Made by a program: the position numbers and the translations under genes. Positions 18,201 through 26,217 of a DNA stretch of 64,000 nt are shown one piece after another. Each line of letters opens with the position of its first letter. Position 1 is the stretch's first letter. Source of the stretch: Dialister sp900541485 (lineage in GTDB: Bacteria; Bacillota; Negativicutes; Veillonellales; Dialisteraceae); contig OZ221974.1 in the NCBI GenBank assembly GCA_965119665.1, forward strand, positions 1,240,001-1,304,000, read 5' to 3'. The notes under the pieces are model-generated. The model worked only from the letters and a program-made list of their open reading frames with translations. It searched no databases and was not told where the DNA came from.

Positions 18201-19522
18201 AGAAGAATATTATCGATAGCATTGTTTTTGATACGGCAGCATTTCATGTCCTGTCCGCCTATATCCAGAATGGTGGTGACTTCAGGGAGGAAATGGAGAG
18301 CACTGCGGTAATGGGCAATTGTTTCCACCTCACCGGTATCAGCTTTCAGTGCCTCGCGGATCAGATCCTCGCCGTAACCGGTCGTTCCGGCGGCACAAAT
18401 GTAAGCACTGGCAGGTAATTTACTATATAAATCAAGAATCATTCGCCGTGCACTTTCCAGGGGTGCCCCCTGATTTCCTGCATAATATTCATAAAGAATA
18501 TGATTATCCCTATCGGTGAGGACGGCCTTGATTGTCGTTGAGCCTGCATCAATCCCGAGCCAGCAAGGGCCAGAAGCTTCTTTTATATTTTTCCTCGGAG
18601 TGTGAAACCGGTTGTGCCTTGCTTTGAAAACTTCATAATCTTTCTCCGTTTCGAAAAGAGAAGGCATTGTTTTTGTCCGTGCGGGAAGCACCATTTCTTT
18701 TCCGACGATTTTCTCAAGCCACCGTACTAGGTTGAAAGGCTTGTCATGCATGGCGGAAATCGCAGCACCTATCGCCACATAAAGCTCACCGTGCTCAGGA
18801 ACAATCATATTCTCGTCAGGAAGACGGAGCGTTTCCCCGAATTGTTTTCTGAGAGCAGGGAGAAAAGTCAGAGGGCCGCCCAAAAAAGCGACCTTTCCGC
18901 GGATAGGCCGTCCGCAGGTAAGCCCGGAAATTGTCTGGTTTACCACAGATTGGAAAATGGAGCGTGCAATATCTTCATGAGAAGCACCCTCGTTCAAAAG
19001 AGACTGTATATCTGTTTTGGCAAAGACGCCGCACCGTGAGGCGATTGGATAGATTTGACCGGATTTTTCTGCCAATGTGTTGAGACCTTGGGCATCGGTA
19101 GAGAGCAAAGTTGCCATACGGTCAATAAAAGCACCTGTACCGCCGGCACACGCGCCATTCATTCTTTGGTCTACCCCATTCTGCAGATATGTAATTTTTT
19201 CGTCTTCACCACCCAGCTCAATGATGACGTCCGTTTCGGGATGGAATGTATCAATTGCTTTTGTTTCAGCAAGGATTTCCTGGTAAAAAGGAAGAGCCAT
19301 CCAATGGGAAAGTCCGAGGCCGCCACTTCCGGAAATAGAGGCAGTGATACGGTATCCTGAAAATTTTCCGGCCAATTCCTTCAGTAAAGATAGGGAAGTG
19401 TGGCGGATATTTGACATATGTCGTTCATAACAGCCGAAAAGGAGCTTTAAACGGGGAGAGAGGGCGACTACCTTTACTGTTGTGGAACCTACATCAATCC
19501 CTACATGAAGAACAGGTTTCAT
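15209..19522 (-). CDS. 2-hydroxyacyl-CoA dehydratase activase-like fusion protein (two BadF/BcrA ATPase domains plus DUF2229 region)
   Basis: 1437 residues from the ATG at 19522, which follows GGAGG by seven bases; an earlier ATG 45 bases upstream lacks an RBS. First ASKHA ATPase domain about 1-270 (HVGIDVGSTTVKVVAL, GACAGGTGAFIDRMA, ASRCGVFAKTDIQ). The second is at about 320-580 (CWLGIDAGSTTIKAVL, NESCSSGCGSFLDTFA, SRCTVFMNSRV). Next come a CxxCxNHC metal-site-like segment and the DUF2229/CoA-enzyme-activase region (ECYPVKLAHAHIYDL, GGACRASNYIALL). The C-terminus resembles a HgdB/HgdC-type dehydratase subunit. Activases couple ATP hydrolysis to electron injection into an Fe-S dehydratase. 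This long single-chain version is known from anaerobes, but its client enzyme is unclear and no dehydratase genes are adjacent. Confidence 0.85.
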   Translation of the reverse strand: MKPVLHVGIDVGSTTVKVVALSPRLKLLFGCYERHMSNIRHTSLSLLKELAGKFSGYRITASISGSGGLGLSHWMALPFYQEILAETKAIDTFHPETDVIIELGGEDEKITYLQNGVDQRMNGACAGGTGAFIDRMATLLSTDAQGLNTLAEKSGQIYPIASRCGVFAKTDIQSLLNEGASHEDIARSIFQSVVNQTISGLTCGRPIRGKVAFLGGPLTFLPALRKQFGETLRLPDENMIVPEHGELYVAIGAAISAMHDKPFNLVRWLEKIVGKEMVLPARTKTMPSLFETEKDYEVFKARHNRFHTPRKNIKEASGPCWLGIDAGSTTIKAVLTDRDNHILYEYYAGNQGAPLESARRMILDLYSKLPASAYICAAGTTGYGEDLIREALKADTGEVETIAHYRSALHFLPEVTTILDIGGQDMKCCRIKNNAIDNILLNESCSSGCGSFLDTFAQSLGMDIHSFSQIALAAKHPADLGSRCTVFMNSRVREAQKNGIDIADIAAGLSYSVIKNALYKVIRLRKASDLGEHIVVQGGTFYNDAVLRAFEKLLGQDVIRPDVAGLMGAYGMALISRSRFPETHRSDLISCKELAALSFKKEMKRCPGCGNHCLITLTTFSDNRTFISGNRCEKGASLILTGKNVPHPGYPNMYRWKQEHLFGRCSLSEAEAVRGTVGIPLTMNMYEDFPYWHAFFTKLGYRVITSSSQIRHIPTAAMETIPSYSECYPVKLAHAHIYDLCRKKPGIIWYPSVDRGPDEGGDHSYHCPMVTSYPETIQANMEEILAESGTRFMHPFVPLHSPRALHKVLKKIFYPLGISAADIAAAQNAGEEAVRNYKNALRKETERILKEIEKNKWTGIILAGRPYHIDPAVHHGIPDLINQLGMAVLSEDGIAMISKKENPPLRVLNQWSWHSRLYKAADYVTRHPRLELVELNSFGCGLDAIVTDQVQEILSNGHRLFTSLKIDQSLNLGAVRIRLRSLKAAINERIKGTQETSPAVYPKAPFTKEMKKTFTILVPEMSPLHFPLIQDAARSVGYNIEMLVPGKADIDTGLTCVNNDACYPAIITIGTLIRALLSGKYDLTKTAVMLSQTGGACRASNYIALLHKALNESGLSKIPVISLNTHGLEPQSGFTLNLALASRLIKAVIYGDALQQCLYRTRPYEKALGSAEGLYKKWQKICSSSLLQNDSFYHFKSNITRMIKAFDLLPLQDIKRRPRIGIVGEIYVKFSPLASNDIVRAIESNGGEVETSGMLDFFLYGLLDSHFQRKHMDGSFTKELKDTFSHYLLEWYRKPLEDALKKSVRFHEMTPIRKMAKRASQFLSLGHRAGEGWFLTADMIDLLYHECRGIICLQPFGCLPNHITGEGMIHKLRKAYPEAVFLSLDCDAGTSEVNQTNRLKLMMNSLIEPLWEPHYISFMENRITAKKGSCYERQKTH

Positions 19523-19606
19523 CTTAAGACCTCCAGTACAAGACAGGATGCTCCCATAAAAAATCATTAAATAATCATAATTTTCAAATTAATATCTTCT
19601 TATTGT

Positions 19607-19635
19607 ATTGTAGCATTCTTTCTGATTTCCGTGAA
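19607..19635 (-). promoter_or_regulatory. Promoter of the activase-tetR operon
   Basis: On the minus strand: TTCACG, 17-base spacer, TACAAT with a TG extension (TGCTACAAT). Confidence 0.55.
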
Positions 19636-19749
19636 CTGAAAAATCGGGTACCGAATACCGAAAAATCTGGAGATAAAAGAGATGAATAGATTACTATCCA
19701 TATAAAAAAGCGCTCTTCTGAGAAAGGGGTCTTGCAAAAAAGTGATGAG

Positions 19750-20295
19750 TTAAGGGAAAAATGGCAAAAGCTCGGAAAAAGAACGGATAAAGTGAATGTT
19801 TTTCCACTCCGAAGGATCAATAAATTCATTTTTACTCCAAGACTCAAACAGTTTTTCCAAGGGATCATAAATATGATCTATATTGGCAATGATAATGGGC
19901 GGACGTTTATCAGCTTCCTTGTAGATATGGAAATGGTTTGCCGTGTCGGCCAGTTCTTCCAGCGTACCTATACCGCCGGGGAGAATGAGAAATACGTCGC
20001 CGAGAGAAATCATTTTTTCTTTCCGTACTGTCAAATCGGGAACTTCCACCAATTCCGTAATCAGACGGTGAGCCTGTTCCCGGGCAATAAATATCTCCGG
20101 AATGATTCCCGTTACGTGACCGCCCGCTGCCATGGCCGCATCAGCCATAACGCCCATAAGGCCGATACTGCCGCCGCCGTACACGAGAGTATATCCTTTT
20201 TTTGCAAGAAACTCGCCTGTCATGCCTGCAAAAGCGGCAAAAGCGGGATTGTTTCCATAGCGGGAACCGCAGTAAACAACAGCATTTTTTTTCAA
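19750..20295 (-). CDS. LOG-family protein (cytokinin riboside 5'-monophosphate phosphoribohydrolase-like)
   Basis: 181 residues. Carries the nucleotide-binding GGGSIGLMG and the family signature PGGIGTLEELADT. LOG proteins cleave the N-glycosidic bond of (modified) AMP, releasing a free base; many bacterial members were once mislabelled lysine decarboxylases. The start is a TTG with AAAGGA nine bases upstream; no ATG alternative exists nearby. Single gene on the minus strand; no clear terminator was seen after it. Confidence 0.88.
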   Translation of the reverse strand: MKKNAVVYCGSRYGNNPAFAAFAGMTGEFLAKKGYTLVYGGGSIGLMGVMADAAMAAGGHVTGIIPEIFIAREQAHRLITELVEVPDLTVRKEKMISLGDVFLILPGGIGTLEELADTANHFHIYKEADKRPPIIIANIDHIYDPLEKLFESWSKNEFIDPSEWKNIHFIRSFSELLPFFP

Positions 20296-20610
20296 GGTGA
20301 TGGTTCCTTTCTCTTGAAATAGAAATATACATAAAAACAGGAGTATTTTTTATTATTGTACCTTAAAGAGAAAAATAAAAACGGCGGAATATAAAAGAAA
20401 GCAGGAATTTATATAACCATATAGAAAAAATCAATAAGAGATATAAAGCGATGAAGAGAAATACATTTTTATGAACCTGAATGAAAAAGAGAAAAGCGGA
20501 ATACCATAGGAAAGCGGTTTTTTAAGGAAAATAATTTTTTGAGAATGATACGCCCGGAAACGTTGTAAAAGAGTTGTGCATAAATACGGGTCAAACGGCA
20601 GGTTTATTGT
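20296..20610. other. Non-coding gap upstream of the str cluster
   Basis: About 315 AT-rich bases between the LOG gene and the str promoter. No convincing ORF, RNA gene or hairpin was found; it should contain the minus-strand promoter of the LOG gene (a weak TACAAT box lies near 20360). Confidence 0.5.
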
Positions 20611-20639
20611 TTGACAGTCCGAAAAGAGAATGGTATAAT
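20611..20639 (+). promoter_or_regulatory. Perfect consensus promoter of the str cluster
   Basis: TTGACA, 17-base spacer, TATAAT, plus the TG extension (TGGTATAAT). This is as strong as a sigma-A promoter gets and drives the L7Ae-like gene, rpsL, rpsG, fusA and tuf. Confidence 0.92.
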
Positions 20640-20683
20640 TCCACTGTTGCGTAAAACCTGAAAATGATAAGCGGGGTGAGTTC

Positions 20684-20935
20684 ATGACACTCGATGAATT
20701 AAAAGAATCCGACTTCGTTGTCGGTCTGAAAGAAACGGAAAGAGCGGTCGAAAAAAAAACAGCCGTTCATGTATTCATCGCATCCGACTGTGATGAACGG
20801 ATTTCCGCTCCTTTGGAAAAAGTTTGCGCAGATGCGGGAATTCCGGTCACACGGGATTTCAGCAAAAAAGAAATAGGCAGGGCGTGTCACATCAAAGTGA
20901 AAGCTGCGTCTGCTGCCGTTCTTAAATCCCGGTAA
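20684..20935 (+). CDS. Ribosomal L7Ae-like RNA-binding protein (YbxF/RplGB type)
   Basis: 83 residues of the L7Ae/L30e fold: AVEKKTAVHVFIASDCDERISAPLEKVCADAGIPV and a C-terminal IGRACHIKVKAASAAVL. In Bacillus the homologue ybxF lies between rpoC and rpsL and binds kink-turn RNA. The position before rpsL is conserved here but rpoC is absent. First gene of the transcript; RBS GGGGTGAG. Confidence 0.85.
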   Translation: MTLDELKESDFVVGLKETERAVEKKTAVHVFIASDCDERISAPLEKVCADAGIPVTRDFSKKEIGRACHIKVKAASAAVLKSR

Positions 20936-21004
20936 TATCCGGGGAAGCCCCGTGCTGTCCCGGATCAATTATAAATTTACCCTTATGGAAAGGAGGTGCC
21001 CATA

Positions 21005-21385
21005 TTGCCGACAATTAATCAGCTCGTTCGCAAAGGCCGTGAGGTTTTGGGAACAAAGGCGAAGACTCCGGCTCTGAAGCAGTCACCGCAGAAGCGTGGC
21101 GTTTGCACAAGAGTGTATACAGCTACACCGAAAAAGCCGAACTCGGCTCTTCGTAAAGTAGCCCGTGTACGTTTGACCAACGGAATCGAAGTATCCGCTT
21201 ATATTCCGGGCGAAGGTCATAATTTACAGGAACATAGCGTCGTCCTCATCAGAGGCGGCCGTGTTAAGGATCTTCCTGGTGTTCGTTATCACATTATCCG
21301 TGGTGCACTTGATACAGTAGGTGTATCCGGCCGTCAACAGGCTCGTTCCAAATACGGAGCTAAGCGTGAAAAGGCCAAGAAATAA
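21005..21385 (+). CDS. rpsL: 30S ribosomal protein S12
   Basis: 126 residues from a TTG start placed eight bases after AGGAGG, giving the standard MPTINQLVRKGR N-terminus (an upstream GTG would add an unusual MPIL). The decoding-site loop TPKKPNSALRKVARVRLTNG is intact, with lysine at the classic streptomycin-resistance position, so the wild-type sensitive form is expected. Part of the 30S decoding centre. Confidence 0.98.
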   Translation: MPTINQLVRKGREVLGTKAKTPALKQSPQKRGVCTRVYTATPKKPNSALRKVARVRLTNGIEVSAYIPGEGHNLQEHSVVLIRGGRVKDLPGVRYHIIRGALDTVGVSGRQQARSKYGAKREKAKK

Positions 21386-21442
21386 TATTTCTTTATCAAA
21401 TTTCTGTGATTAACAAACAACTATATAAGGAGGAAACTAACA

Positions 21443-21913
21443 ATGCCGAGAAAAGGTGCTGTTCCGAAGCGTGATGTACTGCCGGATCCGGTCTACGGAA
21501 ACAAGACAGTTACACGTTTCATCAATAAAATTATGCTCGACGGCAAAAAGGGCGTTGCAGAATCCATTGTATATGGTGCATTCGATATTTGCCGCAGCAA
21601 GCTTGACAAAGACCCGATCGAAGTTTTCGAACAGGCTTTGAATAATGTAATGCCGGTTTTGGAAGTCCGTGCCCGTCGTGTCGGCGGTGCCAACTACCAG
21701 GTGCCGGTTGAAGTTCGTGCAGACCGTCGTCTGACACTGGGCATCCGTTGGATGGTCAACTATGCCCGTCTGCGTGGTGAACGTACGATGGAAGAACGTC
21801 TGGCAGGAGAACTGATGGACGCTTTCAATAATACGGGCGCAGCAGTAAAGAAGAAAGAAGATACCCATAAAATGGCAGAAGCAAATAAGGCTTTTGCACA
21901 TTATCGCTGGTAA
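21443..21913 (+). CDS. rpsG: 30S ribosomal protein S7
   Basis: 156 residues, standard length, starting MPRKGAVPKRDVLPDPVYG and ending FAHYRW. Initiates assembly of the 30S head and contacts E-site tRNA. RBS AAGGAGGAAACTAACA. In many bacteria S7 represses its own operon; no clear leader target was seen in the 57-base gap. Confidence 0.98.
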   Translation: MPRKGAVPKRDVLPDPVYGNKTVTRFINKIMLDGKKGVAESIVYGAFDICRSKLDKDPIEVFEQALNNVMPVLEVRARRVGGANYQVPVEVRADRRLTLGIRWMVNYARLRGERTMEERLAGELMDAFNNTGAAVKKKEDTHKMAEANKAFAHYRW

Positions 21914-21934
21914 TTACAATAAGGAGAAAAAATC

Positions 21935-24016
21935 GTGGGCAGAGAATATCCGCTTGACAAAACAAGAAATATCGGCATCATGGCACATATTGATGCCGGC
22001 AAAACAACAACCACGGAACGTATCCTCTTTTATACCGGTGTAAACCATAAGATTGGTGAAGTTCATGATGGCGCGGCTACCATGGACTGGATGGCGCAGG
22101 AACAGGAACGTGGTATCACGATTACCTCTGCTGCCACCACTTGCCACTGGAAGGGCTATCGTGTCAACATCATCGATACCCCCGGCCACGTGGACTTTAC
22201 AGTAGAAGTAGAACGTTCCCTTCGTGTACTTGACGGATCTGTTGCCGTATTCAGCGCTAAGGACGGGGTGCAGACCCAGTCTGAAACTGTTTGGAGACAG
22301 GCCGATCACTATCACGTACCCCGTATCGCATTCATCAATAAGATGGATACCATCGGTGCTGATTTCCTTCATGCAGTAAAAACGATGGAAGTCCGTCTCC
22401 GTGCAAATGCGCTGGCTATGCAGCTCCCGATTGGCAAACAGGATACCTTTACAGGGATTGTTGATTTATTGGAAAGAAAAGCAGAAGTTTACCTTTCCGA
22501 TGACGGTACCAAGTTCGAAATCAGAGAGATTCCGGACGATATGAAAGATATCGTTGAAGAATACCGTGAAAAAATCGTAGAAAAAGCAGCTGAAGGCGAC
22601 GATGCGCTGATGGAAAAATATCTCGAAGGAGAAGAACTTTCCATCGATGAAATCAAAGCATCCATCCGTAAACAGGTACTTGACTGCACATTGTTCCCTG
22701 TATTCTGCGGATCCGCATACAAAAACAAAGGAATCCAGATGCTGCTTGACGCAGTTCTCGATTACCTGCCGGCACCGACCGATGTACCGCCGATTAAAGG
22801 AACCGATCCGAAGACCGGGGAAGAAATGGTCCGTCGCTCCAGTGACGATGAACCGATGGCGGCTCTGGCATTCAAGATTATGGCCGATCCCTATGTAGGG
22901 AAACTCGCATTCTTCCGTGTATACTCCGGTATACTGGAACAGGGTACTTATGTACTCAATACCACCAAAGGTAAAAAAGAACGTGTCGGCCGTATCCTTC
23001 AGATGCATGCCAACAACCGTAAGGAAATCGAAAGAGCCTACTCCGGCGACATTGCCGCAGCTGTAGGATTTAAGGATGTCACCACAGGGGATACCCTTTG
23101 CGCTGAAACAAATCCGATTATTTTGGAAAAAATGGAATTCCCGGAACCGGTTATTTCTGTAGCTGTAGAACCGAAAACAAAAGCTGACCAGGAAAAAATG
23201 GGCACAGCTCTCCAGCGTTTGGCAGAAGAAGACCCGACATTCAAGGTACATACCGATCCGGAAACGAACCAGACGATTATTTCCGGCATGGGCGAACTCC
23301 ATCTGGACATCATCGTTGACCGTATGAGACGTGAATTCAATGTAGAATGCACCGTAGGCAAACCGCAGGTAGCTTACCGCGAAACCATTCGCAAGAGCGT
23401 CGAAGCGGAAGGCAAATTTATCCGTCAGACCGGCGGTCACGGTCAGTATGGTCACTGCTGGCTCCGTCTCGAACCGATGGAAGCGGGTAAAGGATTTGAA
23501 TTCGCTAACGAAGTTGTCGGCGGCGTCATTCCAAAAGAATTTATTAACCCGATTCAGGCAGGCGTTGAAGCCGCTATGGAAGACGGCGTTGTTGCCGGCT
23601 ATCCGATGGTAGATATCAAGGTAACCGTTTATGACGGCTCCTACCATGATGTCGACTCCTCTGAAATGGCGTTTAAAGTTGCCGGCTCCATGGCATTCAA
23701 AGACGGTGCGAAAAAGGCAGACGCTGTCCTTCTCGAACCGTACATGAGCGTCGAAGTTGACGTGCCGGAAGAATACATGGGCGACGTTATCGGCGGACTT
23801 AACTCCCGTCGCGGACGTATCGAAGGCATGGAATCCGAAAACGGCGAATCCCGTATCAAAGGTTTCGTTCCGCTTTCTGAAATGTTCGGTTATGCGACCG
23901 CACTCCGCAGCTCCACACAGGGCCGCGGCACATTCACGATGACATTCGATCATTATGAAGAAGTTCCGAAAGCAATCTCCCAGCAGATTACAGAAGAACG
24001 TTTAGGAAATAAATAA
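21935..24016 (+). CDS. fusA: Translation elongation factor G
   Basis: 693 residues with a GTG start 10 bases after AAGGAG. G1 AHIDAGKTT, G3 DTPGHVDF and G4 NKMD are present, followed by domains II-V. Catalyses GTP-dependent translocation. The start of the switch I/G2 region reads QEQERGITITSAAT as in canonical EF-G, so this is the housekeeping copy rather than a TetM-like or EF-G2 variant. Confidence 0.98.
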   Translation: MGREYPLDKTRNIGIMAHIDAGKTTTTERILFYTGVNHKIGEVHDGAATMDWMAQEQERGITITSAATTCHWKGYRVNIIDTPGHVDFTVEVERSLRVLDGSVAVFSAKDGVQTQSETVWRQADHYHVPRIAFINKMDTIGADFLHAVKTMEVRLRANALAMQLPIGKQDTFTGIVDLLERKAEVYLSDDGTKFEIREIPDDMKDIVEEYREKIVEKAAEGDDALMEKYLEGEELSIDEIKASIRKQVLDCTLFPVFCGSAYKNKGIQMLLDAVLDYLPAPTDVPPIKGTDPKTGEEMVRRSSDDEPMAALAFKIMADPYVGKLAFFRVYSGILEQGTYVLNTTKGKKERVGRILQMHANNRKEIERAYSGDIAAAVGFKDVTTGDTLCAETNPIILEKMEFPEPVISVAVEPKTKADQEKMGTALQRLAEEDPTFKVHTDPETNQTIISGMGELHLDIIVDRMRREFNVECTVGKPQVAYRETIRKSVEAEGKFIRQTGGHGQYGHCWLRLEPMEAGKGFEFANEVVGGVIPKEFINPIQAGVEAAMEDGVVAGYPMVDIKVTVYDGSYHDVDSSEMAFKVAGSMAFKDGAKKADAVLLEPYMSVEVDVPEEYMGDVIGGLNSRRGRIEGMESENGESRIKGFVPLSEMFGYATALRSSTQGRGTFTMTFDHYEEVPKAISQQITEERLGNK

Positions 24017-24034
24017 TTAAAAGGAGACTTTAAA

Positions 24035-25222
24035 ATGGCAAAAGCACATTACGAAAGAACAAAACCCCATTGCAACATCGGCACCATCGGCCATGTAGAC
24101 CATGGGAAAACAACACTGACAGCAGCAATCACCAAAGTACTGGCTGATCAGGGAAAAGCAAACTTCCTGGACTATGCATCTATCGATAAAGCACCGGAAG
24201 AAAGAGCACGCGGTATTACCATCAACACATCCACCGTTGAATACGAAACCGACAAACGCCACTACGCACACGTAGACTGCCCAGGGCACGCCGACTATGT
24301 AAAGAACATGATCACCGGTGCTGCACAGATGGACGGAGCTATCCTCGTAGTATCCGCAGCAGACGGCCCCATGCCGCAGACCCGTGAACACATCCTGCTG
24401 GCAAAACAGGTAGGCGTACCGGCTATCGTCGTATTCCTGAACAAAGCAGACCAGGTAGACGACCCCGAACTGATTGACCTCGTAGAAATGGAAGTAAGAG
24501 ACCTTCTGTCCTCCTATGACTTCCCGGGCGACGAAATTCCGATCGTAGTAGGATCCGCACTGGGAGCTCTGAACGGAAACGAAGCAGACGTTAAAAAAGT
24601 CCTCGAACTGATGGACAAAGTAGACGAATACGTACCGACTCCGGAACGTGACACCGAAAAACCGTTCCTGATGCCTGTCGAAGACGTATTCACCATCACA
24701 GGCCGCGGCACAGTAGCAACAGGCAGAGTAGAACGCGGAACCATCAAAGTAGGCGACGCAGCAGAAATCGTAGGACTTCAGGACGAACCGACCGAAACAG
24801 TAGTAACCGGCGTAGAAATGTTCAGAAAGACCCTCGACCAGGCAATCGCAGGAGACAACATCGGAGCACTGCTCCGCGGAATTGACCGTACAGGCATCGA
24901 AAGAGGCCAGGTACTGGCAAAACCGGGAACTGTACACCCGCACACAGAATTCACCGCACAGGTCTATGTACTGACCAAAGACGAAGGTGGCCGTCACACC
25001 CCGTTCTTTAACGGATACCGTCCGCAGTTCTTCTTCAGAACAACCGACGTAACAGGCGATATCAACCTTCCGGAAGGCGTAGAAATGTGCATGCCCGGAG
25101 ACAACATTGAAATGAGCGTCAAACTGATCACCCCGATTGCGATGGAAGAAGGCCAGAGATTCGCAATCCGTGAAGGCGGAAGAACAGTAGGCGCAGGCGT
25201 CGTAGCAAAGATAACAAAATAA
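24035..25222 (+). CDS. tuf: Translation elongation factor Tu
   Basis: 395 residues, with GHVDHGKTTL, RGITINTSTVEYE, DCPGHADYVKNMITG and NKADQVDD motifs. Delivers aminoacyl-tRNA to the ribosome. Codon use is visibly more biased than in fusA (valine almost always GTA, alanine GCA, glycine GGC/GGA), as expected for a top-expressed gene. It ends the str transcript. Confidence 0.98.
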   Translation: MAKAHYERTKPHCNIGTIGHVDHGKTTLTAAITKVLADQGKANFLDYASIDKAPEERARGITINTSTVEYETDKRHYAHVDCPGHADYVKNMITGAAQMDGAILVVSAADGPMPQTREHILLAKQVGVPAIVVFLNKADQVDDPELIDLVEMEVRDLLSSYDFPGDEIPIVVGSALGALNGNEADVKKVLELMDKVDEYVPTPERDTEKPFLMPVEDVFTITGRGTVATGRVERGTIKVGDAAEIVGLQDEPTETVVTGVEMFRKTLDQAIAGDNIGALLRGIDRTGIERGQVLAKPGTVHPHTEFTAQVYVLTKDEGGRHTPFFNGYRPQFFFRTTDVTGDINLPEGVEMCMPGDNIEMSVKLITPIAMEEGQRFAIREGGRTVGAGVVAKITK

Positions 25223-25255
25223 TCTGAGCGAAAACGGCTAAACAGATACAATAAA

Positions 25256-25299
25256 AGAAGCTGTAACAGAAAACGAAAGCGATCTGTTACAGCTTTTTT
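25256..25299 (+). terminator. Intrinsic terminator of the str cluster
   Basis: AAGCTGTAACAG and CTGTTACAGCTT form a perfect 12-bp stem followed by a T-run. Confidence 0.95.
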
Positions 25300-25716
25300 G
25301 TTTTGCCGGAACAGGAAATAAAAAAATTCCGATAATAAAGAAATAATATAATGAAGGTAGCATTTATTTTTTGAAGAATCATTTTCATGGTATTTATATA
25401 AAACAAAATATAATAGTACAGTAAAAAACAAAAATGACTGCGGCAATAAAAATAATTATTTGATTTCGGAACAGGAAATTTATACACCGGAATAAAAGCG
25501 AATGCAGACAGAAAAACGAAACGGAAAATATAATTATTTCTTTGTTGATTTTTCGAAAATTTAGAAAGTTTAGAAAGATTTGCGGGATTTCAAGTATTAT
25601 TAGTATACACACGGGGGCGTGGTACGTTAATATCGAAAAAACATGTTTTAAGAAAAGTCTGATTTTATCAGTGTAAAATGAACAAAATTACAAATTATAA
25701 ACTTTTTCTAAAATAG
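25300..25716. other. AT-rich gap between str and S10 clusters
   Basis: About 415 bases, strongly AT-rich, without a credible ORF. It contains a tandem TTTAGAAAG repeat (about 25559-25577) and a second possible promoter (TTGCGG, 18 bases, TATACA near 25.61 kb). Confidence 0.5.
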
Positions 25717-25745
25717 TTGCATCTCCTTATCTAAAATAGTATTAT
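25717..25745 (+). promoter_or_regulatory. Promoter of the S10-spc-alpha cluster
   Basis: TTGCAT, 17-base spacer, TATTAT. The start would be near 25752, giving a leader of about 140 bases before rpsJ. Confidence 0.6.
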
Positions 25746-25817
25746 TTAAAGGCTGAACGTTTTCGAAAAAGGGTCTACGGCAAAGGCTTTTTGCAGAAAT
25801 GTTCAATAAACTATGAA

Positions 25818-25877
25818 GTGGAAGGTGGCCTGCCATGCAGGGAAATTTCCACGGAGCAGTTCATTCGTGAAATGAAC
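25818..25877 (+). promoter_or_regulatory. Structured leader of the S10 operon
   Basis: Two hairpins precede the rpsJ ribosome-binding site. The first is GTGGAA / TTCCAC (25818-25852) enclosing CCTGC-CAT-GCAGG. The second is GTTCATT / AATGAAC (25859-25877), a perfect 7-bp stem ending two bases before TAGGAGG. S10 operons are often autoregulated by L4 at the leader; whether this is such a target is inference. Confidence 0.5.
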
Positions 25878-25893
25878 GTAGGAGGTTAAAAGT

Positions 25894-26205
25894 ATGTCGA
25901 AACAGGAAAAAATCAGAATTCGCCTGAAAGGCTATGATCACAAAGCTGTAGATCAGAGCGCGGCGAAAATCGTGGAGACTGCCAAGAGAACAGGCTCCAG
26001 AGTCTCTGGTCCCATTCCGCTTCCCACGGAACGGAATGTGTACACCATTCTCCGTTCACCGCATGTTAATAAGGACAGTCGTGAACAGTTTGAAATGCGT
26101 ATTCACAAGAGATTGATTGACATTCTCGATCCGTCCAAGAAGACGGCAGATGCGCTGATGCGTCTGGAACTCCCCGCAGGCGTCAGCATTGAAATTAAAG
26201 TGTAA
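25894..26205 (+). CDS. rpsJ: 30S ribosomal protein S10
   Basis: 103 residues, full length (MSKQEKIRIRLKGYDHKAVDQSAAKIVETAKR, ending VSIEIKV). A 30S head protein that also serves as NusE in transcription antitermination. First gene of the long cluster; RBS TAGGAGG directly after a leader hairpin. Confidence 0.98.
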   Translation: MSKQEKIRIRLKGYDHKAVDQSAAKIVETAKRTGSRVSGPIPLPTERNVYTILRSPHVNKDSREQFEMRIHKRLIDILDPSKKTADALMRLELPAGVSIEIKV

Positions 26206-26217
26206 GGAGGTGCAAAG

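Noticed and set aside
19584..19868. 94-codon minus-strand ORF after the LOG gene
   Set aside because: Overlaps the LOG gene 3' end in another frame and the activase promoter; no RBS or protein-like composition.
22466..23953. 495-codon open frame antisense to fusA
   Set aside because: It lies wholly within fusA; the composition is a mirror of fusA codons, with no RBS, no domain and no supported promoter.
24017..24997. 326-codon open frame antisense to tuf
   Set aside because: Shadow caused by strongly biased tuf codons; the product is a Tyr/Phe/Cys-rich string without recognisable features.
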